DNA of 64,000 nucleotides, taken from positions 182,740 to 246,739 of the forward strand of contig NZ_JAKUCN010000006.1 in the NCBI RefSeq assembly GCF_022808595.1, in the 5' to 3' direction. The stretch is from Microvirga solisilvae (GTDB taxonomy: Bacteria > Pseudomonadota > Alphaproteobacteria > Rhizobiales > Beijerinckiaceae). Position numbers and translations under genes: made by a program. Shown here in pieces: positions 33,752 to 42,468 of this stretch. A model generated the notes under the pieces. The model was not told the origin of the DNA and searched no databases. It worked only from the letters and a program-made list of their open reading frames with translations. How positions within the stretch are numbered: position 1 is the first letter of the stretch; every line of letters begins with the position of its first letter.

Positions 33752-34588
33752 ATGACGCAACCCCGCTTGAAGTCCGGCAATCCGGATTTTCTTGCCGGCA
33801 AAGTCGATCCGATCTGGGATCGTCTGCGCAGCGAGGCCGAGGCCGTCGTCCAGGCCGAGCCCGCGCTCGGCGGTTTCGTTCTCAGTGCCATCCTCCATCA
33901 GCCGAGCCTCGAGGCGGCGGTTATCCATCGGGTCGCCTCGCGCCTCGGCCACGCCGCCTTGCCGGCCGACATCATCGAGCAGGTGTTCCTGGAGGCCGTG
34001 GAGCAGGACAAGAGCATCGGTCAGGCTTTCCGCGCCGATATCAGCGCCGTTCTCGACCGCGATCCGGTTGTGACCCGCGCCATCGAGCCTGTGCTCTACT
34101 TCAAAGGCTTCCACGCCATCCAGACGCACCGTTTGGCCCATTGGCTCTGGAACCGGGGCCGTGAGGATTTCGCGCTCTACCTCCAGAGCCGCTCCTCGGA
34201 CACCTTCCAGACCGATATCCACCCGGCCGCCCGGATCGGGCGCGGCATCTTCCTCGATCATGCCACCGGCCTCGTGGTCGGCGCGACCGCGGTGATTGAG
34301 GACAATGTGTCGATGCTTCAAGACGTGACGCTGGGCGGCACCGGCAAGGAGCGGGGCGACCGCCATCCCAAGATTCGCCATGGTGTGTTGATCGGGGCGG
34401 GCGCCAAGATCCTCGGCAATATCGAGGTCGGCCATTGCGCGAGAATCGCGGCAGGCTCCGTGGTGCTGCAGCCTGTGCCCCATAACGCGACCGTAGCGGG
34501 CGTTCCGGCCAAGGTGGTCGGTACCGCCGGGTGCGATGAGCCGGCGCGGGCCATGAACCACGTTCTTTCCGAGGCCGAAGGGATCTGA
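33752..34588 (+). CDS. cysE: Serine O-acetyltransferase
   Basis: A 278-residue enzyme making O-acetylserine from serine and acetyl-CoA, the committing step of cysteine synthesis. The N-terminal helical domain (SATase_N) spans about 15-130. The left-handed beta-helix follows with DIHPAARIGRGIFLDHATGL, VGATAVIEDNVSMLQDVTLG, GTGKERGDRHPKI and IGAGAKILGNIEVG, and ends with GVPAKVVG. AGGAG lies 6 bases before the ATG at 33752. The long C-terminal tail may mediate cysteine feedback or CysK binding, as in other CysE proteins. Confidence 0.95.
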   Translation: MTQPRLKSGNPDFLAGKVDPIWDRLRSEAEAVVQAEPALGGFVLSAILHQPSLEAAVIHRVASRLGHAALPADIIEQVFLEAVEQDKSIGQAFRADISAVLDRDPVVTRAIEPVLYFKGFHAIQTHRLAHWLWNRGREDFALYLQSRSSDTFQTDIHPAARIGRGIFLDHATGLVVGATAVIEDNVSMLQDVTLGGTGKERGDRHPKIRHGVLIGAGAKILGNIEVGHCARIAAGSVVLQPVPHNATVAGVPAKVVGTAGCDEPARAMNHVLSEAEGI

Positions 34589-34671
34589 CGGGGAGAAGAA
34601 CCCGACCCCGCTTGCCCGCGTTGGCTGGGCATGGCAATGGCTGAGGCCGGAAGAGTCAGAAAGGACCTGTA

Positions 34672-34884
34672 GTGGATAAAACGGAGATGGCGAAAGTCGA
34701 GCGCTACCTGCGCCAGACCTTTGCGAACCACTCGATCCGAGTTGTCGGTCGCCCCAAGAAGACCGACTCGGCGGAAGTTTACATCGGTGAGGAATTCGTT
34801 GGCGTGCTCTTCGTCGACGACGAGGACGGAGACCGCTCCTTCAACTTCACCATGGCGATCCTCGACACGGACCTCGAGGACTAA
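34672..34884 (+). CDS. DUF3126 family protein
   Basis: A 70-residue protein matching DUF3126 of Hyphomicrobiales: MAKVERYLRQTFANHSIRVV, RPKKTDSAEVYIGEEFVGVL, FVDDEDGDRSFNFTMAILD. Function unknown. A GTG start at 34672 with AAGGACC 6 bases upstream is used; the ATG six codons later is possible. It lies downstream of cysE and is closed by a strong terminator. Confidence 0.85.
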   Translation: MDKTEMAKVERYLRQTFANHSIRVVGRPKKTDSAEVYIGEEFVGVLFVDDEDGDRSFNFTMAILDTDLED

Positions 34885-34897
34885 GCGGCACCATTCG

Positions 34898-34931
34898 CGG
34901 CAGAACCTCCCGGTTCTGCCGTTTTCATTTT
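34898..34931 (+). terminator. Intrinsic terminator after the DUF3126 gene
   Basis: Perfect 10-bp stem CGGCAGAACC/GGTTCTGCCG with TCCC loop (34898-34921), followed by TTTTCATTTT. It separates cysE-DUF3126 from the gamma-carbonic anhydrase gene, whose ATG is only 13 bases after the T tract, so that gene may depend on read-through or a promoter inside this region. Confidence 0.88.
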
Positions 34932-34944
34932 CGGACCTGAAAAG

Positions 34945-35475
34945 ATGCCGATTTACAGCCTCGACGATGTTGCGCCCATCCTGCCTGAAGAGGGGCGCTA
35001 TTGGATCGCGCCCGATGCCCATGTGATCGGCAAGGTGCGGCTGGGCGAGGATGTCGGCGTCTGGTTCGGCGCCGTCCTGCGCGGCGACAACGAGTTGATC
35101 GATATCGGCGAGGGCACGAACATCCAGGAAGGGTCCGTGCTTCACACGGATATGGGCGCGCCGCTCACCATCGGGGCGGGCTGCACCATCGGGCACAAGG
35201 CCATCCTCCATGGCTGCACCATCGGCGAGAACTCGCTCATCGGCATGGGAGCGACGGTTCTCAACCACGCCCGCATCGGCCGAAACTGCCTCGTGGGTGC
35301 GGGCGCGCTCGTGACCGAGGGCAAGGAATTTCCGGACAATTCGCTGATCGTGGGTGCGCCGGCCAAGGCGATCCGCGTGCTGGACGAGGTGGCGATCGAG
35401 AAGCTGCGCGGCTCGGCGCGGGGCTATGTCGAGAACTGGAAGCGCTTCGCAAAAGGAATGAGGCGGATCGAATGA
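34945..35475 (+). CDS. Gamma-carbonic anhydrase family protein
   Basis: A 176-residue left-handed beta-helix protein with hexapeptide repeats. The zinc-binding histidines H67 (SVLHTDMG), H84 (IGHKAI) and H89 (LHGC) are in the CamH/PaaY arrangement. The conserved RGD-like segment [20 protein letters not shown] is present. Members are trimeric carbonic anhydrases or PaaY-type thioesterases; activity cannot be assigned from sequence alone. A 14-codon ORF overlapping the stop is judged accidental. Confidence 0.9.
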   Translation: MPIYSLDDVAPILPEEGRYWIAPDAHVIGKVRLGEDVGVWFGAVLRGDNELIDIGEGTNIQEGSVLHTDMGAPLTIGAGCTIGHKAILHGCTIGENSLIGMGATVLNHARIGRNCLVGAGALVTEGKEFPDNSLIVGAPAKAIRVLDEVAIEKLRGSARGYVENWKRFAKGMRRIE

Positions 35476-35530
35476 CCCGCCTCATGCATGAATTCCTTGG
35501 GAAGCTGGCGGCCTAACCGCCAAGTTCGTT

Positions 35531-36214
35531 TTAGCGGTTCGCGGTGGTGGTCGGCGAAGTGGCGATGCCGCCCAGAGAAACCCAGCCAACGTGATCCTGG
35601 CTCTCGCGCTTGATATAGACGTAGCCGGTGCGGGTCCAGGGAAGGACCGAGTTGTGCTTGTTGTCGAGCACGTAATCTCCGCGATTGGTACGAACCACCA
35701 GAACCGCATGGCCTTCGCCGAGCTCGTCGATCACGACGGTCATGCGCATGGCGCGGCGGGGAAGGCCGCTATCGGCAAGGATCTTGCGCTTGAGGAGCTG
35801 GAAGTCCTCGCAATCGCCACGGCCGTCATCCGGGAAGCCCCAAATGTCGACAACACCCCAGTGATCCTGGTCCGTAACGGCCTTGATCGAGGTATTCACG
35901 CGCTGATTGACGGAGGTGATGGTCTTCCAGACCTGCGGGGTCAGCTCGACGATCTCCGGCTCGGTCACGTCGACGGAGCACTCGGCGGGGTTGCTGTCGC
36001 AGAACTTCGACCAGGCCACGAGAGGCTTGGCTGCACCCATGCTGGCGATCGGATTGCTGGTCACGGGCAGGGACGCCAGGGTCTGAGCCTGAACCGCGCT
36101 GCCGGCGAATACCATCAAGGTCGAAATAAAAGCTGCTTTGATAAAATTGACGGAAACTGAAAACTTTCCGTTTGAACCTTTGAAAAAGCCGTTTTTGAAA
36201 GAATCCTGCCGCAT
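35531..36214 (-). CDS. Periplasmic transglutaminase-like cysteine peptidase (BTLCP)
   Basis: A 227-residue exported protein of the bacterial transglutaminase-like cysteine proteinase family. The signal anchor lies at about 23-43 (FIKAAFISTLMVFAGSAVQA). The catalytic triad is visible as C135 (GRGDCEDFQ), H169 (GEGHAVLVV) and D184 (YVLDNKHN). The homologue LapG cleaves the adhesin LapA under LapD/c-di-GMP control, but no LapD or adhesin is nearby. The start at 36214 has GGTGGGG upstream, and a GGTTAA/TTAACC inverted repeat (36227-36245) lies just before it. Confidence 0.87.
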   Translation of the reverse strand: MRQDSFKNGFFKGSNGKFSVSVNFIKAAFISTLMVFAGSAVQAQTLASLPVTSNPIASMGAAKPLVAWSKFCDSNPAECSVDVTEPEIVELTPQVWKTITSVNQRVNTSIKAVTDQDHWGVVDIWGFPDDGRGDCEDFQLLKRKILADSGLPRRAMRMTVVIDELGEGHAVLVVRTNRGDYVLDNKHNSVLPWTRTGYVYIKRESQDHVGWVSLGGIATSPTTTANR

Positions 36215-36494
36215 GCCCCACCAGCCGGTTAATGTTCTTTTAACCAAACTGACATGGTTACATTTGCGGCTCAAGCGGAAAGTAAAAGGTGAGTTAACGC
36301 GTCGCGGGTCGAACCGGTTCCATTATGGTTAATAAAAATTCTGAACCGCTAAGCTTGTCGAGGAAAGCATTCCTCAACGGCATTTGCATGTCGTGCTAAG
36401 CATCTGGTTTTGCTTGCACAGGCGACCACATAGAAGGCTAAGTCGACATCATCGCCGCCCGGCGTCAGCCCTGATTCACTCATGCTGACAGCCT

Positions 36495-37319
36495 ATGAAA
36501 AAGTTGTCCATGCCCCTGCGTCAATCCGGCCCCCGTGAGCCGATTTTCAATCTGCCGTCGGTCGTGACCCTCAGCATACTCGTCCTGGTGGCGATTCACG
36601 CCTTCCGAATGCTCTTCCTCTCGGAGGATGCGGATCTCCAGGTCATCATCGACTGGGCCGTGATTCCGGCGCGATGGGCCGTGACCTATGGCGGCGTGGA
36701 GAGCCAGGACGTCATCGCTCTCCTGCATCAGAGCGTACCGGAAGAGGCGCAGGACGCCATCGGCGCATTCGCCCGCGAGCTTCTGAGCGAGGGGCGCCCA
36801 TGGACCGCGCTGAGTTATGCCTTCCTGCACGGATCCTGGACGCATCTGCTGTTGAACAGCGTCTGGCTGGCGGCTTTCGGAACCCCGGTGGTCCGGCGCT
36901 GCGGGCCGCAGCGCTTCTTCCTCCTCTCGGCCCTCGCCGCCATCGGCGGCGCAGTGCTCTACGCGGCGATGAACCCCATGCAGATCCTGCCCATGATCGG
37001 TGCTTCGGGCGCGGTCTCGGGCCTCATGGCAGCGGCCTCCTGGTTCATCTTCGCGCCTGCGAGCTGGCATTGGGAGGGACGGATGGCGCAGCCTCATGAG
37101 CGGCCCAGGCAGGCCCTGGCCGACCTTATCCGCAACAGGCCGTTCCTGCTCTTCCTCGGCATCTGGTTCGCCACCAACTATTTCTTCGCATTCGTCCAGC
37201 CGGTCGGCATGGAGGGCAATATCGCGTGGGAGGCGCATGTGGGCGGCTTCCTCATCGGGCTCGTCGCTTTTCCCTGGCTCGATCCCATTCCCGCAAGAGG
37301 ACGGCGCATCTCGGCTTGA
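36495..37319 (+). CDS. Rhomboid family intramembrane serine protease
   Basis: A 274-residue membrane protein with about six or seven spans. The catalytic Ser is S171 in IGASGAVSGLMAA and the catalytic His is H248 in WEAHVGGFLIGLVAF; the conserved loop sequence FLHGSWTHLLLNSVWLAAFG is at 110-129. Rhomboids cleave transmembrane substrates near the membrane surface; substrates here are unknown. The gene order rhomboid, CBS protein, patatin follows a pattern I associate with other Hyphomicrobiales. Confidence 0.92.
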   Translation: MKKLSMPLRQSGPREPIFNLPSVVTLSILVLVAIHAFRMLFLSEDADLQVIIDWAVIPARWAVTYGGVESQDVIALLHQSVPEEAQDAIGAFARELLSEGRPWTALSYAFLHGSWTHLLLNSVWLAAFGTPVVRRCGPQRFFLLSALAAIGGAVLYAAMNPMQILPMIGASGAVSGLMAAASWFIFAPASWHWEGRMAQPHERPRQALADLIRNRPFLLFLGIWFATNYFFAFVQPVGMEGNIAWEAHVGGFLIGLVAFPWLDPIPARGRRISA

Positions 37320-37451
37320 AAGTGCCGTGGTTTCGCTCAATCATCTTTCATACTGACGTAGGGTTATTCCCGCGTTCATGGGAGAGCCCGAGTGAAAACC
37401 GGGCGGTTGCGAAGGCTGCGGGCCTTTGCGCCGCACAGCGGGAGGAAAAGC

Positions 37452-37883
37452 ATGAACGTCGATCAGATCCTTTCCATGAAGGGACGCAGCGTCGTCTCCA
37501 TCGATGCGAGCCATTCCTTGAGTGAAGCGGCCCGGCTTCTGTCAGAGCGCAGGATCGGTGCCGTTGTGGTGGTGGACGGCCGTCAGCCGGTGGCAGGCAT
37601 CCTCTCCGAGCGGGATATTGTGAAGGCTATTGCCGCCAGCGGCGCGCGCGCGCTCGATGAGCCCGTCTCCCGCTTCATGACCATGGAGGTTGTCACTTGC
37701 ACGGGCCGGCATTCCATCAATGAGCTGATGGAGCTGATGACACAGCGCAAGTTCCGTCACGTGCCTGTCGTCGATGGCGGACAGCTCGTCGGCATCATCT
37801 CCATCGGCGACGTGGTGAAGCAGCGCGTTGAGGAGGTCGAGGCCGAGACCCAGGCGATCAAGGAATATATCGCGACGGCGTGA
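37452..37883 (+). CDS. Two-CBS-domain protein
   Basis: A 143-residue protein made of a CBS pair: first repeat about 8-65 (LSEAARLLSERRIGAVVVVD, GILSERDIVKAIAA), second about 72-128 (INELMELMTQRKFRHVPVVD, GIISIGDVVKQRVEE). CBS pairs bind adenine nucleotides and act as energy or redox sensors. AGGAAAAG precedes the ATG. No partner domain is fused; its target is unknown. Confidence 0.92.
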   Translation: MNVDQILSMKGRSVVSIDASHSLSEAARLLSERRIGAVVVVDGRQPVAGILSERDIVKAIAASGARALDEPVSRFMTMEVVTCTGRHSINELMELMTQRKFRHVPVVDGGQLVGIISIGDVVKQRVEEVEAETQAIKEYIATA

Positions 37884-37928
37884 GCGGCATCGATAGTGCG
37901 TGCGGGATGAGGTGCCTGCACCTCAACA

Positions 37929-38051
37929 CTGTCATTCCCGCGCAGGCGGGAATCCATAACCATGACGGAAAGAGAATAAAGCGCGGCGGAACCCATCTGC
38001 TTTATTCTGCACTGTTAGCGGAGATGGATCCCCGCCTGCGCGGGGATGACA
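37929..38051. repeat. Inverted extragenic repeat, copy 2
   Basis: Arms CTGTCATTCCCGCGCAGGCG and GGATCCCCGCCTGCGCGGGG, facing each other about 75 bases apart, the same family and layout as 31072-31192. The right arm ends 13 bases before the patatin stop codon, so it may fold in the 3' UTRs of both convergent transcripts. Confidence 0.8.
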
Positions 38052-38063
38052 CGTGGGGCCTGA

Positions 38064-39074
38064 TCAGGCTTCCTGCGTTTCCTGCAGCAGTTCCCGGATA
38101 TCCGGCAGGGCGCGCTCCGTGGCCTGCCGCCCGAGCGCGATGCATTCCTGCGCGCGGTGGAACTCGAACAGCCCCATCTTCGCGAGCTTGGGCGCGACCA
38201 TCACGTCGGGCGGATCGCCGGCAAGACGTGAGCGGGCAATGCGATCCTGCGTGATGTTGAAGGCATCGACCATGACGGTCGCCATGCCGGGCGCGTTGGG
38301 CTTGCGCTGCTTGTCGGCGCGCGATGCGGAAAACAGGCTCCATTTGCGCGGCGCTTCCTCGATGACTTCCTCGATCTCCTGCTGGTCGCTCTGCTCCGCG
38401 TCGTAGGACTGGATCACGGTGCCGCGCACGCGCACTTCGCCGTTGAGATTCACGCAGATCACGAGGTCCGCGCCGAGAGCGCGGGCGGCAGTGATCGGGA
38501 TCGGGTTCACCAGCGCGCCGTCCATGAGCCAGCGGCCCTTGATGAGAACGGGGTCGAACACGCCGGGCAGGGCATAGGATGCGCGCATGGCCTTCACGAG
38601 CGGTCCGCGCGTCAGCCAGATTTCGTGGCCGCTCACGAGTTCGGTAGCGATGGTGCAGAACTTGATGGGCAGCGTCTCGACCCGTTGATCGGTGAGGTCC
38701 TGGTCGAGAAGCTTCTGCAGGCGTCCACCCGCGATCAGGCCAGCGCCGCTGAAATGAAAATCGAGCAGGCCCATGACGCGCCGCTTGGTGAGCGAGAGAG
38801 CGAAGGCTTCGAGCTCGTCGAGCTTGCCTGCCGCATAGCAGCCGCCCACAACCGCGCCGATGGAGCAGCCTGCGATCACATCGGGAACGATGCCCGCCTC
38901 TTCGAGAACGCGGAGCACGCCGATATGGGACCAGCCGCGCGCCGCGCCGCCGCCGAGGGCAAGGCCGATCTTCACCTTCGGACGAGCGTCCCGCTCGACA
39001 GGCGGCTTGATCTCTTCCACGGCTCCTCCGCCCCCAGCTCCGGCATTGCGCCGGGCAATTCCGTCCCACAACAT
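38064..39074 (-). CDS. Patatin-like phospholipase (RssA-type)
   Basis: A 336-residue patatin-domain lipid acyl hydrolase. The oxyanion motif is LALGGGAARGWSHIG (39-51), the nucleophile S71 is in GCSIG, and the catalytic Asp D185 is in LMDGALVNP. The C-terminal third after about 230 has an extra region and an acidic tail. Probably membrane-associated. It acts on phospholipid or lipid esters; the physiological substrate is unknown. Confidence 0.92.
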   Translation of the reverse strand: MLWDGIARRNAGAGGGGAVEEIKPPVERDARPKVKIGLALGGGAARGWSHIGVLRVLEEAGIVPDVIAGCSIGAVVGGCYAAGKLDELEAFALSLTKRRVMGLLDFHFSGAGLIAGGRLQKLLDQDLTDQRVETLPIKFCTIATELVSGHEIWLTRGPLVKAMRASYALPGVFDPVLIKGRWLMDGALVNPIPITAARALGADLVICVNLNGEVRVRGTVIQSYDAEQSDQQEIEEVIEEAPRKWSLFSASRADKQRKPNAPGMATVMVDAFNITQDRIARSRLAGDPPDVMVAPKLAKMGLFEFHRAQECIALGRQATERALPDIRELLQETQEA

Positions 39075-39152
39075 CGCTCAACTCCAAGGCCGTTCATGCC
39101 ATTCATGCGCCAAGCTTGTGAAAGCCGCATGAATGGAGCCCTTAAGTTTCAC

Positions 39153-39266
39153 CTAGCGCATCAGGCGGAAAAGTGGACCCGGTTTTCCGCTACAATGATG
39201 CGCTAGCTTATAAATCGAGCATCGGATTGATCCCAAAAGTGCATTCCACTTTTGGGTCCGATGCTC
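39153..39266. repeat. Two adjacent hairpin repeats
   Basis: First element 39153-39206: outer stem CTAGCGCATCA/TGATGCGCTAG (11 bp) with inner GCGGAAAA/TTTTCCGC. Second element 39217-39266: outer stem GAGCATCGGA/TCCGATGCTC (10 bp) with inner CCCAAAAGTG/CACTTTTGGG (10 bp). The second touches the stop codon of the MFS gene. Hairpins of this design are typical of Hyphomicrobiales intergenic DNA; a related copy lies at 47792-47835. Confidence 0.8.
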
Positions 39267-40434
39267 AGAGTCGCGTTTCGGAAAACTGAACCTTTGAGGT
39301 GCGCAGGGCCCGTTGCGACAAAATGCTGATGATGAGCGCGAACAGGATCAGCAGGGCCAGCATGGCGCGAAGCCCGACGATATCGCCGCCGAACCCGATC
39401 AGCGGCGGCCCCATGAGGTAGCCGCCATAGCCGAGCGTCGCCACCATCGCGACACCGGCGCTCGGGGCGACGCCGGGAATCTGCGCCGCCGTGCTGAACA
39501 GCACCGGCACGAGATTGGCGAGGCCAAGCCCGATGAGGGCAAAGCCAAGGGTTGCCGTGACCGGATACGGCAGGAGGGTTGCCAATGAGAGCCCTGCCGC
39601 TGCCAGCAGGCCGCCAAGCTGCATGGTGCGTCCGCGACCCAGGCGGCGGACGACGGCGTCGCCCAGGAAACGGCAGAAGGTCATGGTGAGCGAAAAGGCG
39701 GCAAAACCGACGAAGGCCCGCTCGGGCTCGATCTTCGTGACAGTCTCCAGATAGATCGCCGTCCAATCCACCATCGCGCCCTCCACGATGAAGCAGAACA
39801 TGGCGAGCACCGCGACGAGAACGACGGAACCGCGCGGCAGGGCAAAGCCATGACCTTCGCCGCCCGTCCGCTCAGCCTCGCTCATCATGCCGAAAGCGGC
39901 GACGAGAAACAGCAAGCCCATGAGGGCGCAGGCGACGAGCAGGGTCGAGACGATCGACAGGTTGAGGGCGATCAACAGGCCCGAGACGGCCGCTCCCACA
40001 AGACCGCCAAGGCTGAAGAAGGCGTGGAAGGATGACATGATCGCTGCGCCCCAGGCCTTCTCCACCACGGTGGCGTTGGTGTTCATGGAGATGTCCATGG
40101 TGCCGTTGCAGGCGCCGGCCAGAAACGAGGCGGCAACGAAAAGGGGAAGGGAGGGCGCAAGTCCTATCAGGAAAAGCGTGATCGTGAATGCGAAAGCGGA
40201 GGCGAGAGTGGCTATCCTGCTGCCCACATGCGTGATCGCCCAGCCGACGATCGGCATGAGCAGCACCGCACCGATGGAAAAAGCGAGCAGGCCCAGGCTG
40301 AGCTCGCCGTCCGATAGTTTGAGCGCCGCCTTGAAGCGAGGCAGCTGCGCCGCCCAGATGCCGATGGCAAAGCCGTTGCCGAAGAAGATGGCGCAGACGG
40401 CCGCCCGCGCCGGAAGAAGATCACGTCTCGTCAT
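39265..40434 (-). CDS. MFS transporter
   Basis: A 389-residue major facilitator with about 12 transmembrane segments and no signal peptide. Conserved pieces include FGNGFAIGIWAAQLPRFKAA in TM1-2, IVGWAITHVGSRIATLASAF (motif A position) and VRRLGRGRTMQLGGLL in the central repeat. The sequence style matches the FucP/YbjJ-like drug or sugar permease group, but substrate and direction are unknown. Repeat clusters bracket it (39153-39266 and 40544-40721), so it may be an insertion between the patatin and hisI genes. Confidence 0.87.
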   Translation of the reverse strand: MTRRDLLPARAAVCAIFFGNGFAIGIWAAQLPRFKAALKLSDGELSLGLLAFSIGAVLLMPIVGWAITHVGSRIATLASAFAFTITLFLIGLAPSLPLFVAASFLAGACNGTMDISMNTNATVVEKAWGAAIMSSFHAFFSLGGLVGAAVSGLLIALNLSIVSTLLVACALMGLLFLVAAFGMMSEAERTGGEGHGFALPRGSVVLVAVLAMFCFIVEGAMVDWTAIYLETVTKIEPERAFVGFAAFSLTMTFCRFLGDAVVRRLGRGRTMQLGGLLAAAGLSLATLLPYPVTATLGFALIGLGLANLVPVLFSTAAQIPGVAPSAGVAMVATLGYGGYLMGPPLIGFGGDIVGLRAMLALLILFALIISILSQRALRTSKVQFSETRL

Positions 40435-40543
40435 GCCGCCGCTTTTAGCGAAGCGATTCTGAATGGAAACCCATCATCGGCATGAGGAAGCCCCTCATTT
40501 GCGCGGAGGTGCAACAAGGTGAGAGGCTGAACCAGCAAGGCTC

Positions 40544-40721
40544 TGATCACCTCTCCCCGGTGGGGAGAGGTCGAGCGCAGCGAGGGTGAGGGGGTGAGAC
40601 CTTTCCGGAGAGGGCTGTAACCCCTCACCCGGACCTGACGGTCCGACCTCTCCCTCGGGAGAGGTGACAAGCGCCATTCTCATCACGCGATCCCGGATCT
40701 TCGCTGGGCTTCGTCCGGGAT
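40544..40721. repeat. Compound extragenic palindromes
   Basis: 40544-40668 carries arms CACCTCTCCCCGGTGGGGAG and CCTCTCCCTCGGGAGAGGTG with two internal hairpins (CTCACCC/GGGTGAG and GGACC/GGTCC). 40690-40721 is a separate hairpin ATCCCGGA/TCCGGGAT. Both families are common in Rhizobiales intergenic DNA. Together with nearby plain sequence they account for the 336-bp gap between the MFS gene and hisI; no gene is visible there. Confidence 0.78.
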
Positions 40722-40770
40722 GACACCCTCTTCGTCATCACCGGCCTTGTCCCGGCCATGACATGGAGTT

Positions 40771-41187
40771 TCACGCCTGAACGAGGCCGGGCTTTCCGTC
40801 TGTCGTTTCAACCTTGCGATAGAAGCACGAGCGGCGGCCCGTATGGCAGCAGCCGCCGTCGCCGGCGACATTCACCTTGAGCCAGAGCGCATCCTGGTCG
40901 CAATCCACCCGCATCTCGACGATGGTCTGGATCTGGCCGCTGGTCGCGCCCTTATGCCAGAGCTCGCCGCGCGAGCGGGACCAGTACCAGGCCTCACCCG
41001 TCTCGATAGTCTTGGCGAGGGCCTCGGCGTTCATGTGTGCGACCATCAGCAAGTCGCCCGTCGCCGCATCCGTCGTCACGCAGGTGACGAGCCCGTCAGC
41101 GCCGAAGCGCGGAGTGAGGGCCGACCCTTCTTCAAGATCGGCCTTGGAGCCGGGGGCGGGAAAGATGCTGGGGCAGGACGCGCACAT
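40771..41187 (-). CDS. hisI: Phosphoribosyl-AMP cyclohydrolase
   Basis: A 138-residue zinc/magnesium enzyme for the third step of histidine synthesis. The metal site residues lie in [12 protein letters not shown] and [14 protein letters not shown]. The family opening [20 protein letters not shown] and the block [19 protein letters not shown] are clear. The enzyme is monofunctional, with no PRATP pyrophosphohydrolase domain fused, as in other alphaproteobacteria. It lies 30 bases downstream of folE in the same direction. Confidence 0.95.
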   Translation of the reverse strand: MCASCPSIFPAPGSKADLEEGSALTPRFGADGLVTCVTTDAATGDLLMVAHMNAEALAKTIETGEAWYWSRSRGELWHKGATSGQIQTIVEMRVDCDQDALWLKVNVAGDGGCCHTGRRSCFYRKVETTDGKPGLVQA

Positions 41188-41217
41188 GAGAGGCTCAATG
41201 GCTCAAGAGGATTCGCC

Positions 41218-41850
41218 TCAAGCCTTACCGTGTCTCACGAGCGTGAGGAAGCGCACCTGCTCGGCGGCGTCGTTGAAGGCGCCCGTGAACTGGGTGGTGA
41301 TCGTCATTGCCCCGGCCTTCTGCACGCCGCGCATGGACATGCACATGTGCTCGGCCTCGATCATCACGGCCACGCCGCGCGGCTCGAGGAATTGCTCGAT
41401 GGCGGTGGCGATCTGCGCCGTCATAGTCTCCTGGGTCTGGAGACGGCGGGCATAGACTTCCACGAGACGGGCGAGCTTGGAGAGGCCCACCACGCCCTTC
41501 GTCGGGTAATAGGCGATATGGGCCATGCCGTAGAACGGCACCATGTGGTGCTCGCAATGGGAGTAGAAGGGGATGTCGCGCACGAGCACGATGTCGTTAT
41601 AGCCTTCGACTTCGGCGAAGATTTTATTCAGGACGTCCTTGGGATCGTCCTGATAGCCTGAATAGAATTCCTTGAACGCCTTGGCGACGCGCTTGGGAGT
41701 CTCCAGCAGGCCCTCGCGCTGCGGATCGTCGCCCGCCCAACGGATCAGGGTACGCACAGCCGCTTCGGCTTCCTCCCGGGAGGGGCGGTCATTAGGCTTG
41801 TCGGCGGCTGGAATCAGACGCGGGGACAAGGACTTAACCACATCGTTCAT
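41218..41850 (-). CDS. folE: GTP cyclohydrolase I
   Basis: A 210-residue enzyme converting GTP to 7,8-dihydroneopterin triphosphate for folate. The zinc ligands are in [12 protein letters not shown] (Cys and His) and the later Cys in [15 protein letters not shown]. The segments [20 protein letters not shown] and [19 protein letters not shown] are typical of type IA. Divergent from the IscU-like gene with a 174-bp gap containing a palindrome. Confidence 0.96.
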   Translation of the reverse strand: MNDVVKSLSPRLIPAADKPNDRPSREEAEAAVRTLIRWAGDDPQREGLLETPKRVAKAFKEFYSGYQDDPKDVLNKIFAEVEGYNDIVLVRDIPFYSHCEHHMVPFYGMAHIAYYPTKGVVGLSKLARLVEVYARRLQTQETMTAQIATAIEQFLEPRGVAVMIEAEHMCMSMRGVQKAGAMTITTQFTGAFNDAAEQVRFLTLVRHGKA

Positions 41851-41982
41851 GTGGAGCCTCTTTTCTCAACGAGTACTATGCGGAAGCGGGGTGCCTCCGG
41901 CGTTTCCATTTCCGTCTTCCGTTTTGGGGCAACACGCAGCCCTGTCGCGGAGTTCGGTTATGATCTCTATATAGGATGGTCA

Positions 41983-41999
41983 GAACGTGGAGAACGTTC
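41983..41999. promoter_or_regulatory. 17-bp palindrome between folE and the IscU-like gene
   Basis: GAACGT-GGAGA-ACGTTC is a perfect inverted repeat with a 5-base spacer, 26 bases before the IscU-like ATG. A TATATA hexamer at 41968-41973 is about 10 bases upstream, so the palindrome would sit at or just after a transcription start, a usual place for a repressor. No regulator can be named. Confidence 0.35.
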
Positions 42000-42024
42000 C
42001 CATGCGTAACATTCATAGACCGGA

Positions 42025-42468
42025 ATGCTGAACGATATCTATAGCCGCCGCATCCTCGAGCTTGCAGCGAACATCCCCCACCTCGGACGGCTGCCCGAGC
42101 CGGATGCGTCCGCGACTGCGCGCTCGAAGCTCTGCGGCTCCATGGTGACAGTCGATCTGAAGGTCGAAGGCAATGTCGTCACCGCCTTCGCCCACGATGT
42201 GAAGGCCTGCGCCCTCGGCCAGGCTTCCTCCGCCATCATGGGCCAGTATGTGATCGGCTCGACGGTCGAGGAGCTTCGCGAGGTGAGGGTGGCGGCAGCC
42301 CGCGTGCTGAAGGAAAACGGTAAGCCGCCTCAGGGCAAGTGGGAGGACTTGAGGGTTCTTGAGCCGCTGCGGGACTACAAGGCCCGCCACGCCTCGATCC
42401 TGCTGACATTCGACGCGGTGGTCGCTGCCCTGGATCAGATCGAGGCGAGCCGCTCGGGACCGGTCTAA
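42025..42468 (+). CDS. Iron-sulfur cluster assembly scaffold (IscU/NifU-like)
   Basis: A 147-residue IscU-fold protein. Two of the three cluster cysteines are present: C37 (SKLCGSM) and C62 (VKACALGQASSA). The third, expected in the C-terminal helix region, is missing; the corresponding segment is YKARHASILLTFDAVVAALD. It lies near yidD and thrS, a neighbourhood I recall as conserved in Hyphomicrobiales. It may be a scaffold or a carrier rather than a de novo assembly factor. Overlaps the radical SAM gene by 4 bases at its 3' end. Confidence 0.82.
   Translation: MLNDIYSRRILELAANIPHLGRLPEPDASATARSKLCGSMVTVDLKVEGNVVTAFAHDVKACALGQASSAIMGQYVIGSTVEELREVRVAAARVLKENGKPPQGKWEDLRVLEPLRDYKARHASILLTFDAVVAALDQIEASRSGPV

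Noticed and set aside
35472..35516. A 14-codon ORF overlapping the end of the gamma-carbonic anhydrase gene (ATGA overlap).
   Set aside because: Too short, no peptide character, and the overlap pattern arises easily by chance at a stop codon.
31072..38051. The GTCATCCCCGCGCAGGCGGG repeats considered as a CRISPR array.
   Set aside because: There are only two distant inverted pairs with no regular spacer-repeat periodicity and no cas genes.
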